Assembly (NCBI GenBank): GCA_019419645.1
Contig: DXZN01000001.1
Location: 26,042-45,150, forward strand
Direction: 5' to 3'
From: Collinsella sp.
GTDB lineage: Bacteria; Actinomycetota; Coriobacteriia; Coriobacteriales; Coriobacteriaceae
Length of the DNA stretch: 19,109 nt
Shown: piece by piece, positions 16,166 to 19,109 of the stretch
How the letters are laid out: each line of letters starts with the position of its first letter
Position numbering within the stretch: the stretch's first letter is position 1
The notes under the pieces: generated by a model
Seen by the model: only the letters and a program-made list of their open reading frames with translations
The model's database searches: none
What the model was told of the DNA's origin: nothing
Position numbers and translations under genes: made by a program

Positions 16166-16837
16166 ATGAAGAAGACCCTGTGGACAAGAAGGGCGGTGCT
16201 TGCTCTTTTCGGCTGTGCTGCTACCGGCCTTGCGGGCATGAGGGTGAGCGTCGTTAACGGGAACCGGACGGTCATTCCTGAGAAATATTATGCGGAGGGC
16301 GAATGGCTCTCGATGGATGGGGCGTTTCTGGGTTCGAAGGATGTGGCGACTGACGGGTATTCGTTTTACATAGACGGGGCAGAGCTGCTCACGCCGCGCG
16401 AGTATCTCAAGCGTGCGCATGATGATTATTCAAAATATGGCATCGTGGATACGAAAACGAAATTGAAGGACGCCGACATCACGTGTGTTATCGCCGTAAA
16501 GATGCGTGTCAGGAATAAGGACAATGTCGAAGGCGGAATCAAAACGTATGTTTGGCATTTGGTGCCGGAGTCTGCGCCAAACTATGACTTTGTGGTCAAT
16601 ACCGATCTGATAACGCAGGCAATGCCGGCTCTGGGCGGTTCTGCTGCGTTTGCTGTACAGGTTGGGGCGGAGAACGAGTTGCTCGTCCCATTCATGATGC
16701 AAAACACCAACGACTATTTCGAAGGTTACGAGACCGTCCGTTTTGAGAAAGCATTTCCCGGGACTTACACGATGAAGATGACCGATCTGCCGGAGCGAAG
16801 GCTCTTAAGGTTTGAAGTGAAGCAGTTCGAGAGTTAG
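16166..16837 (+). CDS. Membrane-anchored or secreted protein of the ABC cassette
   Basis: A 223-aa protein with a basic start (MKKTLWTRR), a hydrophobic stretch (about 10-25) and an outside domain rich in beta-type sequence. LFGC near the N-terminus resembles a lipobox but has Phe at -2, so a lipoprotein is doubtful and an uncleaved anchor or Sec signal is likelier. Overall it resembles DUF5028-type proteins encoded with ABC exporters in Firmicutes; this is tentative. It could be a dedicated immunity or accessory factor for the transporter. A GTG at 16157 overlaps the ATPase stop (GTGA) but lies only 2 nt after GAAAGG; the ATG at 16166 is better spaced. Last gene of the cassette. Confidence 0.8.
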   Translation: MKKTLWTRRAVLALFGCAATGLAGMRVSVVNGNRTVIPEKYYAEGEWLSMDGAFLGSKDVATDGYSFYIDGAELLTPREYLKRAHDDYSKYGIVDTKTKLKDADITCVIAVKMRVRNKDNVEGGIKTYVWHLVPESAPNYDFVVNTDLITQAMPALGGSAAFAVQVGAENELLVPFMMQNTNDYFEGYETVRFEKAFPGTYTMKMTDLPERRLLRFEVKQFES

Positions 16838-16862
16838 GCAAAACGGGTCCATCGGCGGTACG

Positions 16863-16902
16863 CGCGCCCGATTCCAGGCGCCCCGGCCCGGAATCGGGCG
16901 CG
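16863..16902. terminator. Hairpin between convergent genes
   Basis: CGCGCCCGATTCC (16863-16875) and GGAATCGGGCGCG (16890-16902) form a 13-bp stem with a 14-nt GC-rich loop. It lies between two convergent genes and may end transcription from either side, but neither strand has a U-tract. Nothing else is seen in 16838-16930. Confidence 0.45.
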
Positions 16903-16930
16903 GGACGAGGCGCCTTCGGTGTCGGCCGGC

Positions 16931-17647
16931 CTACCGCTTCTTCTTGTTCTTCTTCTGCTTGCGCTGCTTGCCCTTGGTCTCCTGGGGCTTGTCGCCCTGC
17001 TTGGCCTCGGCGGCGGCCTTCTCGGCCTTCATCTTCTTGCGTTTGGTCTCGATGCGGAGTTTTTTGTTGATGCGCGCCTTGAGGAAGGGGCCAAACTGCT
17101 CGGCATCGCCGCGAACAAAGGTGTCCTTGGGGATCGTCACGCCCTGGTCGGCGAACATGGCCACAAAGATGCGCTCGCCGTCGAGCACGTGGTCGAGCTT
17201 CTCAAACGGGAAGAACTGCGACTTGCCGCTCTTGCCCCAGACCATCAGGCCGTCCTCGTTGGCGGCGACGCGGCGGTAGCGGCCGCCCATGGACTCGTCG
17301 GCCTCGACGGCATCGATAAAGTCGCGGGCGAGCGTGTGGTGGAGGTTCTTGCTCCACCAGGCCAAAAAGGCGCCGAACACGATCAGCACGACGCCGAACT
17401 TGATCCAGCTGCCGCCGGCCACCAGCATGCCGATGCCGATGAGCACGGCAATCGCGGCGGCGACGTACAGGGAGCCACGGCGCCTGGGCGAGGCGACCAG
17501 GCGGGCGAAGTCGGTGACGAGGTCGTTTTCGTACTGATACTCGTTGAGGTACAGAATGCCGTCATCGGCCGCGGCCTGCGCCTCGAGCGCGACCTCGACT
17601 TGGTCGGCTGCTTCGGAGGGAATGAGGTTGCTCTCTGCGTCTGCCAT
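16931..17647 (-). CDS. Two-TM YcxB-like membrane protein with lysine-rich tail
   Basis: A 238-aa protein. An acidic N-terminus (1-55) is followed by two membrane helices (about 59-78 and 82-98), a PH-like beta domain (about 115-190) with the strand FFPFEKLDHV and the motif IPKDTF, and a highly basic tail (about 191-238) of Lys, Ala, Gln and Arg. The hairpin of two helices followed by this domain matches the YcxB family (function unknown). The basic tail would be cytoplasmic and could bind nucleic acid or phospholipid; that is inference. The ATG has AGGAG about 10 nt upstream. Divergent from dnaX. Confidence 0.75.
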   Translation of the reverse strand: MADAESNLIPSEAADQVEVALEAQAAADDGILYLNEYQYENDLVTDFARLVASPRRRGSLYVAAAIAVLIGIGMLVAGGSWIKFGVVLIVFGAFLAWWSKNLHHTLARDFIDAVEADESMGGRYRRVAANEDGLMVWGKSGKSQFFPFEKLDHVLDGERIFVAMFADQGVTIPKDTFVRGDAEQFGPFLKARINKKLRIETKRKKMKAEKAAAEAKQGDKPQETKGKQRKQKKNKKKR

Positions 17648-17763
17648 GCTCTTTGGACTCCTATCGCGGCGGGCTCGCCGTACGGGTTATTATGGAATGC
17701 AGTATGCCGTGCGACCGCATGGCCGCCGCGGCAACAAGACTCAGTATACCCGGGGGAGCACCC
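17648..17763. promoter_or_regulatory. Divergent promoter region of the YcxB-like gene and dnaX
   Basis: This 116-bp gap must carry promoters for both genes. TTATTATGG at 17687-17695 offers a -10-like TATTAT on the plus strand and CATAAT on the minus strand, but no good -35 was found for either. The dnaX ribosome site GGGGGAG lies just before 17764. Confidence 0.3.
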
Positions 17764-19109
17764 ATGGAATCGTTGTACCGAAAGTATCGCCCGCTCACCT
17801 TCGACTCCGTGGTGGGCCAGCAGCATATCGTCTCGACGCTCGAGCACGCCATCACCGAGGGGCGCCTGTCCCACGCCTACCTGTTCTGCGGACCGCGCGG
17901 CACGGGCAAGACCACCATGGCGCGCATTCTGGCCAAGGCGCTGCTGTGCCGCAATGCCGAGGCGGCGCGCGCCGAGGGAGCAAGCGGCTGCATGCCCGAC
18001 GGCACCTGCGAGGAGTGCGAACTCATCGCCGAGGGCAACCATCCGGACGTCTACGAGCTCGATGCCGCAAGCCGCACGGGCGTGGACAACGTGCGCGAGG
18101 AGATCATCAACTCCGTCAACTTTGCCCCGGTGCGCGGCAAGTACAAGATTTATATCATCGACGAGGTCCACATGCTCACGACGGCGGCGTTCAACGCGCT
18201 GCTCAAGACGCTTGAGGAGCCGCCGGCACACGTGATCTTTGTGCTGTGCACCACCGACCCGCAAAAGATTCTGGAGACCATCCTCTCGCGCTGCCAGCGT
18301 TTCGATTTCCATCGCATCGGCAACGAGGATATTGAGCATCGCCTGGCATACGTGTGCGAGCAGGAGGGCTTCGATTACGACGACGAGGCGCTGGCTATCG
18401 TGGCGCGTCATGCCAAGGGCGGCATGCGCGACGCGTTGTCCACGCTGGAGCAGCTGAGCGTCTTTGGCAACGGTTCTGTGCATGCGGACGACGCCCGCTC
18501 GCTTTTAGGCGAGGTTTCGGACCAGATTCTGGGCGAGTTTTCCCGTGCCATTGCCGATCGCGATGTTGCCGAGCTCTATGGACTGATTCGTGCGCAGGTC
18601 GAGGAAGGAAACGACCTGCTGGAACTGACGCGCGACCTGGTGGCGCATGTGCGTGACGTGTACGTTGCCTGCGTTGCCGGTGCCCGTGCCGAGCTGTTTG
18701 AGGGCGGCTCCGAGCAGGCCGAGGCGCTTGCTGCCGAGGCCGCTGCCTTTGGCGAGCATCCTGCCGACCGCCTGGCCCGTGTGCTGACAGTGCTCGACGA
18801 TGCCGCACTGGAGATGAGGGGCGCGAGCGATGTGCGCCTGGTGCTCGAGATCGCCTGCACGCGCCTGGCACGTCCCGAGGCTGATATAACGATTGAGGCA
18901 TTGGCCGAGCGCGTGGCACGCCTGGAGGCCATGGTTGCCAATGCCGCGGTGCCGGCGAGCGTGGCTGCTGCTCAGGCCGCCGCGCCTGCAGCATCCGTAC
19001 CCGCTGCCGCCCAGCAGCCGACGCTTATCTCGGGTGCCCGAGCTGCCGCTCCGGCGGCATCTGCTACCCCTGCTGCTACGTTCGCGCGCCAGGGCGGTAT
19101 GCCTTGGGA
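17764..19109 (+). CDS. dnaX: DNA polymerase III subunit gamma/tau, 5' part
   Basis: The clamp-loader ATPase of the replisome, open to the end of the window (448 codons seen). The AAA+ domain shows MESLYRKYRP at the start, Walker A GPRGTGKTT at 43-51, four cysteines at about 62, 76, 82 and 85 for the zinc module, Walker B IIDEVHML near 131, LSRCQRF with the arginine finger near 174-180 and sensor-2 GGMRDALS near 219. The clamp-loader helical region follows, then an Ala/Pro-rich linker from about 415. The ATG follows GGGGGAG by about 5 nt. The region where a tau/gamma frameshift would lie is outside the window. Confidence 0.96.
   Translation, partial: MESLYRKYRPLTFDSVVGQQHIVSTLEHAITEGRLSHAYLFCGPRGTGKTTMARILAKALLCRNAEAARAEGASGCMPDGTCEECELIAEGNHPDVYELDAASRTGVDNVREEIINSVNFAPVRGKYKIYIIDEVHMLTTAAFNALLKTLEEPPAHVIFVLCTTDPQKILETILSRCQRFDFHRIGNEDIEHRLAYVCEQEGFDYDDEALAIVARHAKGGMRDALSTLEQLSVFGNGSVHADDARSLLGEVSDQILGEFSRAIADRDVAELYGLIRAQVEEGNDLLELTRDLVAHVRDVYVACVAGARAELFEGGSEQAEALAAEAAAFGEHPADRLARVLTVLDDAALEMRGASDVRLVLEIACTRLARPEADITIEALAERVARLEAMVANAAVPASVAAAQAAAPAASVPAAAQQPTLISGARAAAPAASATPAATFARQGGMPW

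Noticed and set aside
17383..18483. Minus-strand frame of 366 codons
   Set aside because: It is antisense to dnaX and crosses the divergent promoter gap; dnaX has unmistakable motifs on the plus strand.

Overview
The window looks like high-GC actinobacterial DNA, most likely from the class Coriobacteriia (a Collinsella- or Olsenella-like gut bacterium). This rests on three things: the gene order fhaA-fhaB-pstP-rodA-pbpA-pknB of the actinobacterial cell-wall signalling operon, a large membrane-embedded LuxR-type regulator of a kind common in Coriobacteriia, and alanine-rich, high-GC coding sequence. The genus is inference; no rRNA gene is present.

Region 1 (1-300) has no protein gene. It holds two tandem ~94-bp repeats, each with a stretch resembling a tRNA 3' end followed by a strong hairpin, and then a minus-strand intrinsic terminator.

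Region 2 (about 328-10615, minus strand) is one tightly packed operon for peptidoglycan synthesis and Ser/Thr phosphorylation. In transcription order it encodes: a Ser/Thr kinase with a large polytopic membrane domain; FhaA (DUF3662 plus FHA); FhaB (membrane-anchored FHA); a membrane PP2C phosphatase with an unusually long disordered N-terminus; a single-chain fusion of a RodA/FtsW-type SEDS glycosyltransferase with a class B penicillin-binding protein; and PknB with four PASTA domains. The first four junctions are overlaps or gaps of about 16 nt or less. An extended -10 promoter and a terminator bracket the operon. Kinases phosphorylate, FHA proteins read phosphothreonine, the phosphatase resets, and the fused polymerase/transpeptidase is the likely output.

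Region 3 (10616-10964) is intergenic. It contains a regular array of five 14-bp motifs in alternating orientation spaced 30-32 bp, then a perfect TATAAT box for the next gene.

Region 4 (10965-16837, plus strand) is an accessory cassette that appears less GC-rich than its flanks: a double LuxR-type membrane regulator, a small secreted four-cysteine protein ending in a WSPD motif, two ABC permeases, an ABC ATPase and a membrane-anchored or secreted protein. The last four genes overlap end to start. It resembles a peptide or bacteriocin export/immunity locus, but the substrate is unknown. This is the best candidate for an undescribed system.

Region 5 (16838-19109) returns to housekeeping-type sequence: a convergent intergenic hairpin, a minus-strand two-TM YcxB-like protein with a lysine-rich tail, and, divergently, the 5' part of dnaX, which runs off the end.
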